Shown here one piece after another: positions 35,224-45,876 of a stretch of DNA of 64,000 nt (its first letter is position 1; the number at the start of each line of letters is the position of its first letter). This DNA comes from Calocera cornea HHB12733 (lineage: Eukaryota; Basidiomycota; Dacrymycetes; Dacrymycetales; Dacrymycetaceae). Location of the stretch: positions 1 to 64,000 of the forward strand of contig KV423950.1 of the NCBI GenBank assembly GCA_001632435.1, read 5' to 3'. A model generated the notes under the pieces. The model was not told the origin of the DNA and did no database searches. It saw only the letters and a program-made list of their open reading frames with translations. The position numbers and the translations under genes were made by a program.

Positions 35224-37233
35224 CTACGCGCCAGCAAGCGCGCGGAGCGTCGTGAACCTATTTTCCCACGTCAGCCCTCTTTTCCCATCCACTCCCCGCA
35301 CGCACGATGGACGGCAGCGGCGGCGGGGGCAGGAGCGCAGGCAAAAAAGCACTCACACCGGCGTCCCCAAGCCCGTCACGGGATCCCACCCCTCGCCAGC
35401 CTGGAACCCCTTCGTCCCGCAGCCCGCATTACTCCCGCTGGTGATGTCTGTGAGCCCCGCCAAGCCCGCCCCATACAGGAACGGGTTGAGGAAGCCCAGG
35501 GTGGGCTTGCCCGCGCGCACCAGCGCGTCGTTAAGGAGGGTGATGATGCTCGCGAAGGTCGGGGCGCTGCAGGAGGTGCCGTCGACCGAGCCCGGGTACC
35601 CGCCGACGTAGATCAGGAAGTTCTCGCCCTGCGCCGAGACGTCCGGGTAGGCGCGGCCGGACGCGTTGTACAGCCCGGTGTACTCGCTCCCCAGCGTGCT
35701 GAGGAAGGAGGCCACCGCGCTGGCCTGGTACGACGGCTGGGGGAAGTAGTTGCTGAATCCGCCGCCGGAGAAGCCCGCGGCGACCTCCGGCCCGCTGCTC
35801 GTCGTCGCCCCGACGGTGGTGACGAAGGGGCAGGAGGCAGGGAAGTTGGGGATGAACATCGCCCGGTTCGCGCCGTCGTTCGAGTAGCACTCGGAGGCGG
35901 AGGGGCCGACGCCAAAGTCGCCCGAGGCGAAGATGACGGACACGCCGCGGGCTGCGCACGCACCCGTCCGTCCCTATCAGCGCCTTGCTCTCGTCCGATG
36001 CTGGGCCAGGAAAACGGCTCACCGCCAAGCTGGGCGAACTGGTCGCACACCGTCTGGGCATAGCTCTCCGGCACCGTCTGCTCATCGTCGCCATAGCTCG
36101 TGCTCACCACGGCCGGCAGCTCGTCCAGGGCGAGCACGTAGGCGAGCCAGTCGGCATACGGCTCGTTCGTGTTGCTCGACTCGGCGTCGTCGGGGGTGAA
36201 GGGCGGGCTGCCGCCCGTGCTGTAGAACGTGTTCGGCACGGGGTACGTCAGCGCGCCCGCGTACTGCGTGTCGAGGTTGGCCTCTGTGCCGGCCGCGCTG
36301 GCCGTCTGGGTGTTCTGACCTCCTGGCGATCCAATCCAACGCGTGAGCGCCCGCACTCATCCCCATCCCCATCCCCCCCCCGCCCTGCACGCACGCACCA
36401 TTGATCAGCACCGTCTGGAAGGAGCTGCCCACGGCGCTCTCCGCATACCCCCTATAGAACTCCTGCAGATCCTCCGCATTCGCATACTGCTCAAGGTACC
36501 CCGTGATCCCCAGGGCGGTCGCATTCGCGCTCGCGGCGTACCCGGCCGTCGCGTACAGGCTCTGGAGGCACGCGGGCGTGACGAGGGACTTGCAGCTGCT
36601 CGCCTCGCTCAGCGCCCCCGCCGCCTGGTCGAGCGCGTGGAACGCCGTGGGCTGCAGGGCGTGCAGCGGGCTGCGGAGGGCGCGGGGGCGGGAGAAGAGC
36701 GTGGTAGGCTGGACGGAGCGGATGTGCGCGTGCACGGAGCGCGGGAGGGAGTACTCTGTTGTGCGGACGATGTGCTCGCCCGTCGTGCGGTGCGCGAAGA
36801 GGTGGTACTCGGTGCTCAGGAGCGCCTCGGCGAGCGCGACGGGGAGGGTGAGTGTGAGCGCGTCGCCCGCCGGGGAGCGCTCGGCGCCGCGCAGGTCCAC
36901 CCCGGCGGCCGCGAGCCACTCTTCCACCGCGTCCACGCTCTCCGGGGCGGGCGCGGCGAGGGCTTCGACCTCAGCCTTGGACATCCAGCGGCCGTAGTGC
37001 GGGTGGGCGGGGTCGGAGCGCTCCAGCAGCTGGCTGTGCAGGTCCTGCATGCGCGGCTGGGCGAGGGCGAGGCGGAGGCGGAGGGTGTGGGCGGGTGGGG
37101 CGCGCGAGAGCGGGTGCCAGGTGCGCGGGGGAAGGACGCGTTCTTTGAGCAGGGGTGGCCGGGGTGGGGAGGGGAGGGCGAGGGCGGAGAGGGCGAGGAG
37201 CAGGAGGGGCAGGAGGAGCGGGAGGCAGGGCAT
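35224..37233 (-). CDS. second S53 sedolisin / tripeptidyl peptidase, secreted
   Basis: The start at 37233 gives a signal peptide (LPLLLPLLLLALSALALP), then an S53 pro-domain (KERVLPPRTWHPLSRAPPAH; HPHYGRWMSKAEVEALAAP). The mature part has the Glu/Asp pair in GTEANLDTQY, the oxyanion Asp in FASGDFGVG, and the Ser in GTSCSAPTFAS. The calcium region is LTDITSGSNAGCG...GWDPVTGLGTP. I resolve the end with a further intron: ACGCCGGT/GTGAGT ... ATAG/GTTCACG gives TPVFTTLRALAGA and a stop at 35224. Without it the protein would end in an odd TPV. Two more introns of about 70-90 bp are present. All catalytic residues are kept. It is clearly diverged from the 7.6-kb gene, so the pair is not a recent duplication. 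Confidence 0.92.
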
Positions 37234-38027
37234 TGTCGGTACTGGGGGAGGGAAGGGAGGAGGACGGTGTGGAGAGAGAGAGAGCAGACCTTCCTGCTCC
37301 TCACAGGGGCGAGGGCGAGCGTGTGCGGTCAGTCCCGGGAGCCATGCTCATCACAAGCTGTTTAGGACGCCTGTGTTCTGGGCGAAAACATGCAGCGAAC
37401 AAGCTTCTGCGTTGCGTGCGGTGTGTGCGGTGAGGCTTCCGAGGCGCGTCAGTCGGTAGGAAGGGACACATCAACCCTTCCTCCCTTCCTCCCTTCCTCC
37501 CTTCTTCCCTTCTTCCCTCAGCAGCCCATTATGCTTCACCGCCCCCGCACACCGGCGGTGCGTCGTCATGCACACCGGGGATGGGGTGCCGTAAGCCCGT
37601 CCTGCACCTTTGCCGTCCGAGCGCGGTGAGGGGTGGGGAGGGAGGGAGAGAGCCGCCCCACGGATCCGGACTGCCCGGCCATCCAGCGTACGGTATGAGC
37701 GTTGGACACTGTGGCATGCATGTGCTGGGAGATAGGCCGGACGTTCACCCTGCCTGCCTGCATTACATTGCATGGCGCATGCCGATCCCATATCCAGCAT
37801 CTGAGTGAATGATAACCCATGACTGACCGGATCCCTTTGCCTGACTGCTAGTAAGGTGCATGTGCACGCGCGCTGCTGTTTGCAGTAAGGAGCAGGGACG
37901 ACCCTGCCTTCCTCGCTGCTCATCTCCAGTCCAGCGGTGGTCCCGTGCGTCTCCCACCGCGCATACTCCGACGAGTGCGTGGTGAGCCTCTGGAGCACTC
38001 CAACCCCCACCGCCGCATCCCCACCGC
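37234..38027. promoter_or_regulatory. shared intergenic region between S53 gene 2 and the orphan gene
   Basis: About 790 bp between divergent genes. A CCTTCCTCC-type pyrimidine repeat (about 37,478-37,516) is the only obvious structure. Confidence 0.4.
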
Positions 38028-38981
38028 ATGGCCTCCTCCCCGCCCGCCCACCCGCTCCCAGTGCCGATCATGATCCCGCGCTCGCGGCCGTCCTTCCCCT
38101 CCCGCCCGCCCTCCGCAGCGCTCAGCACCACCCCCTCGCCCTACCCCTCCGCCCTCCCCACCCCGTCCACCTCCGCGCCCCCGCCCCAGAACGCCCTCCA
38201 CCTCCACCTCACCCCGCCGGCCATCACGCCCCCCGCCCCGCGCGAGCAGCGACAGCCGCGCGTGCATTTCCGGCCCCGCGTGCACATCTCCGGCGCGGGC
38301 GGCCGCTACCGCTTCCTCCCCACCACCACCACCGCCACCCCCACCCCCACCTCCTCCAACGCGCAGAGCCCCTACGGCTTCGACGGAACGGGCGCGCCGA
38401 GCGGAGCGACCAGCGTCAGCTCGAGCTTCTCCGTCCCGCTCCGGCCGGAGCCGAGGGTGGGGGAGGGCAAGGCTGCGGGCGGGTGGTTCCGCCGCCCGTT
38501 CTTGAGCGGCGGGCGGGGGGAGCGGGCGCCCCTGCTCGGGGATGCGCGTGGCGTGGTGGACTCGCCTACGTCGCCCACGGACGAGCCGGACGGAGGGTAC
38601 GCAGCGTCAGCGTACACCGTCTCCTCCCCCTCCGCCCACGCACACGCATCAGCGAACGGCCGCCCGCGCCTCGCCCTCGCGCGGCGCGTCGTCCCCCTCG
38701 CGGGCGACCGGGCGCCGCCGACGGGCGCGAACGGGGTGTACGAGGGGCCGAGTGCGCGGGCGCGGGCGCGGGAGTGGGAGGAGGAGACGTGGGAGGGCAG
38801 CGAGGAGTTTGCAGAGTGCCCTGTCTGGTGCGCGCCCGTGTTTGCGACGTGCGCCGGGTGGGGCGCCTGCTGGAGCGGCGCGTGCGGGGGTCGGGGTCGG
38901 GAGGAGGAGGAGGAGGGGGGGAGCGAGCGGGCACGGGCGCGGGCGCGGGCGCAGGAGCAGGAGGGGTTCGACAGCCCCTAA
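38028..38981 (+). CDS. hypothetical low-complexity protein, single exon
   Basis: A 317-codon uninterrupted frame. I recognise no family. The N-terminal 90 residues are Pro/Ser-rich. A basic, more ordered segment follows (RPRVHISGAGGRYRFLP), then Thr/Pro runs, then FSVPLRPEPRVGEGKAAGGW. The C-terminal third has an acidic stretch (EWEEETWEGSEEFAECP) and a Cys/Trp-rich knot (CPVWCAPVFATCAGWGACWS) before a charged tail. Third-position GC is very high, which also opens other frames, so this may be over-called. Support is its length, a clean ATG after a bidirectional promoter, and the non-random Cys/Trp cluster. No function can be given. Confidence 0.5.
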   Translation: MASSPPAHPLPVPIMIPRSRPSFPSRPPSAALSTTPSPYPSALPTPSTSAPPPQNALHLHLTPPAITPPAPREQRQPRVHFRPRVHISGAGGRYRFLPTTTTATPTPTSSNAQSPYGFDGTGAPSGATSVSSSFSVPLRPEPRVGEGKAAGGWFRRPFLSGGRGERAPLLGDARGVVDSPTSPTDEPDGGYAASAYTVSSPSAHAHASANGRPRLALARRVVPLAGDRAPPTGANGVYEGPSARARAREWEEETWEGSEEFAECPVWCAPVFATCAGWGACWSGACGGRGREEEEEGGSERARARARAQEQEGFDSP

Positions 38982-39726
38982 GCCGGGCTGGGGCCTTCCG
39001 CGGTGCACCACTGTACAAGCGGATACGCGAGGCTGCTGCTGGAGCATCCGTGCTCCGACGTTGACGTTGACGAGTGCGCGCGTGTGGACTGCGACGGAGG
39101 CTGCGTCTGCGCTCGGGTCGTGGAGGGTTCCGAGGATTGTACATACCCACTGTACCCGCACTGTATGATACCATCCACGCTGCTGTTCGATTCACGAGTT
39201 TATGATAACGCATGTTCACTACAGTATCACAGTAACTGTCACGGTTATCGATACCCTCTGCTGAGGGCTGCGATACGCGAGTATACAATACCACGTAGCG
39301 CGCTACATATGTACACGAGGAGACTGGCCCTCAGGATTGATGGAGGCCGTGTGCGCTTCAGGCAGAGTTCCGATACCGTACGCTCCTGATCCTGATCCTG
39401 ATCCTGATCCTGAACGCACCGTCCTGTGAGCTCAAGAGGCTCACAGAGCGCTCAGAGAACCCAATGGGTCTCCACGCAGCTCCGGCACGCCCGCGCAGGC
39501 GGGTGCTCGGTGCTCACCCCGGCCAGGAGGGAGCTCCTCGGCCAGCTCGCCCTGCCCGGTGTCGCCGTCGCCGCCCGGATCCCCTGTAGCTGTCTGAGGG
39601 CGGGGCTTCCCAGGTCTGAGGGCGGGGCTTCCCAGTTCCACACGCTGCTGACTGACACTTCGCGGATCGGATCGGGTCGGGGAGGAGGTCGCGTTTCCCC
39701 GGGGGAGTGCAGCGAATCGGTTGCTG
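38982..39726. other. intergenic region with two short repeats
   Basis: About 750 bp. It contains a CCTGAT hexamer repeat (about 39,387-39,413) and a direct repeat of about 20 bp, CTGAGGGCGGGGCTTCCCAG, in two copies around 39,595-39,635. No gene was recognised. Confidence 0.45.
39387..39414 (+). repeat. CCTGAT hexanucleotide microsatellite
   Basis: At least four tandem copies of CCTGAT are seen, ending in CCTGAACG. It lies outside any gene I can support. Confidence 0.85.
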
Positions 39727-39937
39727 TCAGCCAGCCAAGGCCAGGGCTGAGGCAGGCCGCGTGGCCCACGAAACGTGCCAAAGGCGCCGAGCGCCTGCCC
39801 CTCCCGTTGTGTGGCCTCGCGGTGGTCGGTGGTCAACCCGGAAGCGGATGCGTCCCTTCAGCTCCTCGTACGCCGGCAGGTCTGAAGCGGATAGGGGACG
39901 GTCTCTGGCATACTGCAGTCCAGCAAGTGGCCATACG

Positions 39938-39983
<46 letters not shown>

Positions 39984-41007
39984 CCCCCCCCCCCCCCCCC
40001 CCCCCCCCAGGGCATCCCGCGCCAAGCGCGCGGCCGGACCACGACGCCTTCCGCGGCCCATCGTGCGGGGCCGTTCGACTGCCTCGGCTTGGCGGGCACG
40101 GAAGTGCGCCGAGGTCTGCCATGGACTCCCCTGCGCGGATTCCGAGTGGTGCCGCCCGGTCTTCCACGGCAGCGAGCCCTTGACCAGATAGAGCAACACG
40201 TACGCTAGTCCTTCCAGATCATGTCCAGTGCCCAATGCTGCCAAAAGTACGCATCTGCCCAGGGTTAAGCAGAACTACACACGTTGATGTCGGTGCGAGC
40301 TGACGCTGGCCCAACTCACAGAGCCGATAAGATGCGTTGCCCCAGCTTCGGAAGCCTTTGCGAGTGAACGAGAGTGGCTGAGATCGCACAGAATGTATTG
40401 GAAGGTACGTCCGGCGGAGCTTGCTTGATGAGAATGTTCGCAGGCTTGACATCTGCGTGCAGGATGCCGGCTTCGTGCACGGCTTCCAGCGCGTCCAGCT
40501 GAGAGAAGGTGCATTCCTGTCACGGAGATTGAAGCCATTGCTGGTGGATGCGCACCAGTTGACAAGCTAGTTGTGCGACCTCGAATGCAGGCATTGGAAG
40601 GGGTTTCTTCTTGCCCAATGAGGGCCCACACGGTTCCATGGCGAGGTATTCAAAGTGCGCCATGCGGCCATATGCATACAGCGCAGGAACGTAGGCACTC
40701 TTGCGGAGAGTCTGGAGAACAAGCGCTTCGTGTTTGAGTACGGTCCGCGTGGCACGCAGCGATACACGAGACTCTTTGACGGCAGCATCAATAATTAGTA
40801 TCTCGCCCATGTGAAGTTTGACGGGGTAAACGGTTCCCTGTGCAAAAATGGTTAGCCTTATAGTGGCAAAGGGGTGCATGACTCACACACAGTGGAACCA
40901 GAACCTAGCCTGTTGCCTCGTAAATCCACCTCGCAAGTGGCTGATGCAGGACTGGAGATGTTGCTGCATTCCACCTCAGGAGATTGGTCTTTACTAGAGG
41001 TGGTCAT
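39727..41007 (-). CDS. casein kinase 1-like protein kinase, reading broken at a poly-G tract
   Basis: The start at 41007 gives MTTSSKDQSPEVECSNISSP, then a glycine loop (NRLGSGSTV), VYPVKL with the ATP-site Lys, KHEALVLQTL, FEYLAMEPCGPSL, and after an intron LDALEAVHEAGILHADVKPA, whose HAD..K..N is the catalytic loop. The DFG region is unclear (a frame reading ILCDLSHSR). HDLEGLAYVLLYLVKGSLPW is a strong CK1 mark. The coding strand then enters a run of about 70 G (39,938-40,008). After it the CK1-like continuation (LQYARDRPLSASDLPAYEEL) is in another frame. Either the run length is wrong in the assembly or the gene is dead. The end at 39,727 is the stop of that last frame. Substrate is unknown. 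Confidence 0.6.
39938..40008 (+). repeat. poly-C run of 71 nt inside the kinase gene
   Basis: A pure C run is broken by a single G at 39,983. It sits within the CK1-like coding region and coincides with its frame change. Such a run could be an assembly join; the 100-N gap at 56,978 is also flanked by G runs. Confidence 0.95.
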
Positions 41008-41342
41008 GGGGGGAGGTGGTGGACAGGACAGAGGGGAGATCCATGCACGCATCCAGTCCCTTGGAGCCTGTGCCCGCGGCCAATGTCTCGGCTAGGTACC
41101 AGCTCAACTGTCCGTATGAGCGCAGAGTTATCTCAACTTTCACACTCATATCACTCCACATAGCATCCGTAGGCACATAATCATGATCCATGCATTTTGT
41201 CTACTGTATTCGCAACACGAACATCCCAGATCAGCTACCAAAGCAGTCAAGCGCGGCTCATACGCGCGCACCCTGAGATCTCGACCTCCGAACCGTTGAG
41301 GGCTCCGGAGGCGTACATATATAAATGGAGCAGCGACCGCGC

Positions 41343-42740
41343 TCATCGCCCATTCGACTTGGGCAGCACCATCGTCTTCGGCAGCGTCGTGACGGGCGGG
41401 AGCAGGCTCACGGCGCCGTTCCGCGCGTTTTGGATCATGAGCATGTCCATCACCACCAGGGCGGCCATCGCCTCCACGATGGGCACCGCGCGGGGAACGA
41501 CGCAGGGGTCGTGCCTCCCACGAGCGGCCAGCTGGCCGGCAGTGCCGTCGTACTGCGCTGTTGACTGTGCTTGCGAAATCGTCGCGGGCGACTTGAAGCC
41601 GACACTGGGCATACTCAGGTCAGACTGTCGGGACAGCAAGATAGTACTGCGACGCACCGGAAATAGATATCCTCCCCATTGGTGATGCCGCCTTGGATCC
41701 CACCGCTCCAGTTGGTCTCGGTCCTCAGCCTGCCTTCCTTGTACACAAACTTGTCGTTGTGCTTGCTCCCCGGCACCTCAGTGCCTTTAAACCCACTGCC
41801 GATCTCGAAGCCCTTCGTCGCAGGGATGGAGAGCATTGCATGCGCGAGCTTCGCCTCGAACTTGTCGAACACAGGCTCACCGAGCCCGGCGGGCACGTTC
41901 CGGACTACGCAGGTGACCGTGCCGCCGATGGAGTCGAGCGACTCCTTGGCGCGCATAATGCGCGCGGTAATCTTCTCCGCCGTAGGCGCGTGTGGGCAGC
42001 GCGTGGGGTTGGCATCCACCTGTGCGCGTGTGACGGTGGACAGGATCTCGCGGAACTCGGGAGAGAGTGCGTCCTCTGCCGCGTCGTCCTCCGAGGGCGC
42101 GACCGAGGGCGCGGTCGAGGATGCGCTGGTGGGAGAGGGCGTCGACGGGATCGTGATCTTCCCCACCGAGGAGGTGAACGCTACAATCTCGATGCCATGT
42201 GCCTGGCGCAGGTACTTCTCAGCGATTGCGCCAGCTGCCACGCGGCCTAAATCCAGTAATCAGGACAACATGTCACTGGTATACAGAGGACTTCACACAC
42301 CAATAGTCTCTCTTGCACTGCTCCTCCCGCCACCCGAACTCGCCTTCACTCCGTACTTGGCGAGGTACGTATAGTCGGCATGGCTCGGCCTCGGGTACAA
42401 GTCCGTTTCGCTGTAGTCGTGCGGGCGCTGGTCCTGATTTCTCACAAGCATCGCGATGGGCGTGCCGAGCGTAACGCCGTGCTCGAGACCGGACTGGATC
42501 GCCACCTGGTCCTTCTCGTCGCGCGGGGTTGCGAGCGCTGACTGGCCGGGGCGACGCCGGGAGAGCTGGATCTGCACGTCGGACTCGGCGAGCTCCATTC
42601 CCTGACCGGCTGTCAGCTGGGTGGATAGGCTGCATACATGGGAGACTCACTGGAGGGCACCCATCGACGATGCAGCCGACGCTCAGACCGTGGCTCTCGC
42701 CATACGTCGTCACCTTGAAAAGTGTTCCAAAGGTCGACAT
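41343..42740 (-). CDS. ARO2: chorismate synthase
   Basis: Last step of the shikimate pathway: EPSP to chorismate, FMN-dependent. The start at 42740 gives [20 protein letters not shown] and [10 protein letters not shown], the first family signature. Exon 2 has [20 protein letters not shown] and [20 protein letters not shown] then [20 protein letters not shown] (second signature). Exon 3 has [29 protein letters not shown] and [16 protein letters not shown]. The last exon has VGFKSPATI and the third signature [20 protein letters not shown]. Fungal enzymes usually carry their own flavin reductase activity. Four exons, reading intact. A Ser/Thr/Pro insertion ([14 protein letters not shown]) near residue 170 is a surface loop. 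Confidence 0.96.
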
Positions 42741-43412
42741 TGCAGCAGTTTACAGTTCACCGCTGAACGTGGCCCGATCGCTGTCGTTTTCGAAGACGAG
42801 ATAACAGATAGACAGCCTATATGCGCTGCCAAGTGTTGTAGGATCGATCAGGCTGAACCGCTATCAGCACTTGATAACGCGCAGATGGATGGCGAGGGAG
42901 TCCGAGGAGGCGAGGGCGGAGAGGAAGAGGCAGAAAGGGCGGCAGGGCGGGATCCACCCTGACTCGTTATGTGCCGTCGGCGCTCAGGGATTTCGGGCGA
43001 ATGGGGGACACAGGCCGGCCGACAGGCGTGCCGGCTGCTGCCGAACTCGCGGAGGCAGTTGGTGCCTTGGGCACGTGCGTCCTCAAAGTCTCGTTGGTGG
43101 CAAACCATTCACGGAACAACCAACGTCGCCTTGATAGAGATCTCCATATGCTATCTGTTGTCTAGACCCGTGGCGCGTTCTTCACATCACATCGCTGATA
43201 TCCCGGGAAAGACATGCGGGGCGCATAGATGACCCTGCACCGCCTGACTCGACACGCGACGGAATTGCTTTTCGCACCGTGTCCTGTGGCTTCCCGAGCA
43301 GATCGCGCTCAGTTTACCTCACGGCTGAGGCATGCCATATAAGGCACACTGAGTTGCTTGCTCTTTCCCTGTTCCAACCAAGCTGCTTGCGTTCTTGCAC
43401 CGTCTAAACGAG
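42741..43412. promoter_or_regulatory. shared intergenic region between ARO2 and P450-7
   Basis: About 670 bp between divergent transcription units. No ORF with a recognisable product and no repeat were seen. Confidence 0.35.
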
Positions 43413-45509
43413 ATGCTGTTCTTCGGCATACTTGCCTCTCGTGATTATACGCTCTGCCTCCCAGGAGGAGCGCTCTTGCTCTGGCTGCTACGTTGTCTGT
43501 ACCAGTCTGTCCGACCATCAATACCGTTACCACCCGGACCGCGTGGGCTGCCGCTGATCGGCAACCTCCTCCATCTGCCGCGCACAAACCGGCATCTCTA
43601 TTACGCCCCGCTATCCGCCCGGTATGGCCCTGTCATCAGCCTCAAAGTCCTCAACAAGGTCATCATCGTCGTTAACACACCCAAGGCGGTCCAGGACGTC
43701 CTCGAGGAGCGCGCAGCAGCCACGGCCGGGCGTCCGGAGAACATCATGGTGCACGTCATGTCCGTGCATCCTCCATACGTGCCTTGCGGCAGATGCTGAC
43801 ATATAGGTCAGTGCGGGGTTGGACAAGATGCCGCGCTTGACCAACAACATGGAGCTACACCGGCAGTACCGCCGGCTGTCTGCGTAGGCATTCAACCCCC
43901 GCGCTTTACAGAAGTATTACTGGGACATCCAGATGGAGGAGATGCACCGCGCCGTCGCCGAGATCCTGGACGGCACGCGGCCAAACCCGATCCCGCCCAT
44001 CAAGAGGTTAGAGAATATTCGCTTTGACATATAAGACTGGTATTGACAACCGGACAGAGCGCTAGCCTCAAGAATCTCGCGCATCGTCTACTCGCGCAAG
44101 ATCGACAGCTTCGACGATCCGTACATCGTGCGGCTCACTGCCTGGCTGCACGACCTTGCAAAGGGCAAGCAGTGCGCGTAGCTTCTTGTATGCAATTAGC
44201 TCAATCTCCGCGCGTGTAGTCGCAAGTCCCGGCAAGTATATGGTCGAGTTGTGCCCCATGCGTGCGTAATTTCCGCGGAATGCATGTGTATGCTCCTGAT
44301 CAATCCTCTAGTGAGATACCTTCCGACGTGGTTACCCGGTGCCGGATTCCGGAGAGAAGGAGAGCGCTTCGGAGAGGAGGCGCTTGAGCTCACAGACGAG
44401 CCTTTCAATACGGTGAAGCTGGAGATGGTACGCTCTCACTTTATATCTGCTTTGCATTGTGCAGGGCGCGGTTTGACGTGCACCACGTAGAGCACAGGGG
44501 CGGTCCCACCGAGCTTTATCTCCAATCTGCTGGAGGATGACCACGGGAAGATGATCAACGACCCAGCAGAAGAAGACCGGGTCAAGTGGGGATCCGGGAC
44601 TCTGTATCAAGCTGGAATGGACACAGCAAGGCATTTTCACATTCGGTTTCGGCGCGATAAACTGACATCTATCCATAGTCCAAGGCGACCATCATCACCT
44701 TCATCATTGCAATGCTCAAGGAACCCGGTCGTGCAAGCTAAGGCACAAGCAGAGATTGACCGCGTTGTGAGAAGGGACCGATTACCGTCCTTGACCGATC
44801 GCGAGAACCTTCCGTACTGTCAAGCCCTTGTTCAGGAGACAATGCGATGGAATCCTGTTGCACCGACCTGTGTTCCCCAACGCATGATTCAAGGTACTTC
44901 TTGACGCTGCCCCCTGTCAGATTACTCATGCTCTGGTGGTCTTCAGAAGAGATTTATGAAGGCTATCGACTACCCAAGGGTGCCATGATACTTGGATCGG
45001 CGTGGTGCGCCCCGGGGCGGTCACTAATCATCTGCTCGAAACTGACTCCGTTTATCAGGGCTATGACCCGCGATCCCGATATGTACCCTAATCCGGAAGC
45101 CTTTATGCCCGAAAGACATCTGTCAGCGGATGGAAAGACCCTCCTGGGTGCTGAGAGAGGACGAGAGGTGTTTGGATTCGGGCGACGGTTTGTGATTCCT
45201 CGACTGCATAGAATCCTCCCTTAACCGAGTGTCAGGGTTTGCACCGGCATGCATTTGGCCGAAGCGTCTATATTCGCCTTTTTGTGACAACGCTACTGTG
45301 GACCGCCGAATTGCGCGTCCCACCGGGAGTTGACGAGAAAGAACTCAACTACGTGACGAGCACCCTTTAGTAAGGCGCTCCTGCGGGCTGCATTGCTATT
45401 CAATGCCGCTCTAATCGTTTTTATAGCCAACCAGACGACATACATTGCGAAACAATTGCATGTTCTACCAGTGTAGCAGAACTGCTGAAAGGTACTGGAT
45501 CGACATAGC
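43413..45509 (+). pseudogene. P450-7, alpha subfamily, inactivated
   Basis: The layout is complete: anchor and hinge IPLPPGPRGLPLIGNLLHLP, exon HRQYRRL, AEILDGTRPNPIPPIKR, RYLPTWLPGAGFRREGERF, the I-helix YQAGMDT, QAKAQAEIDRVV, ETMRW, FMPERH, FGFGRR/VCTGMHLAEAS, and last exon QPDDIHCETIACSTSVAELL ending at 45509. Two lesions kill it. A TAG at 43885-43887 replaces the Gln of RRLFAQAFNPR (CAG to TAG). A one-base insertion near 45,285 shifts IFAFVSTLLW out of frame. The haem loop has VCTG where the family has VCPG. An intron after LHDLAKG would need a GC donor. Confidence 0.85.
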
Positions 45510-45876
45510 GGCATACTGCCGTTCATCTATCAGAGGAGTCTGCTCCTGGCTGCGATTTCGAAGGATTCAGGTCAACAGCTGTCGTGGTTTCTTCTGATTC
45601 TATCGTTTAAATGTCCTGCATATTGCATACTTACCGAGCTGTATTTGCAACTCCAGCCGACTCTCAACGCAAGAATTGACCCATTTTGCTCCAAAATGAA
45701 TCTAATCGATGATATCGGAAAAGAAGGGCAACCGCAAACCTTCGAGCACGAGGCTTTCGCTTCAAGATTCCTCGCTATTCAGCCGGCATCTATCCGTCGT
45801 CTTATAATAAACGACGACCATTGCTCTCCCTCGGCCCCTCTTCTCGACTCCCTTCGTTGTCGCTATTCTCAACACA

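Noticed and set aside
35224..36404. Plus-strand frames across the second S53 gene
   Set aside because: They are open only because of very high third-position GC; the minus strand carries all S53 catalytic motifs.
38982..39430. Short frames downstream of the orphan gene as extra exons
   Set aside because: No conserved motif continues and no good donor site is needed; the orphan frame has its own stop at 38981.
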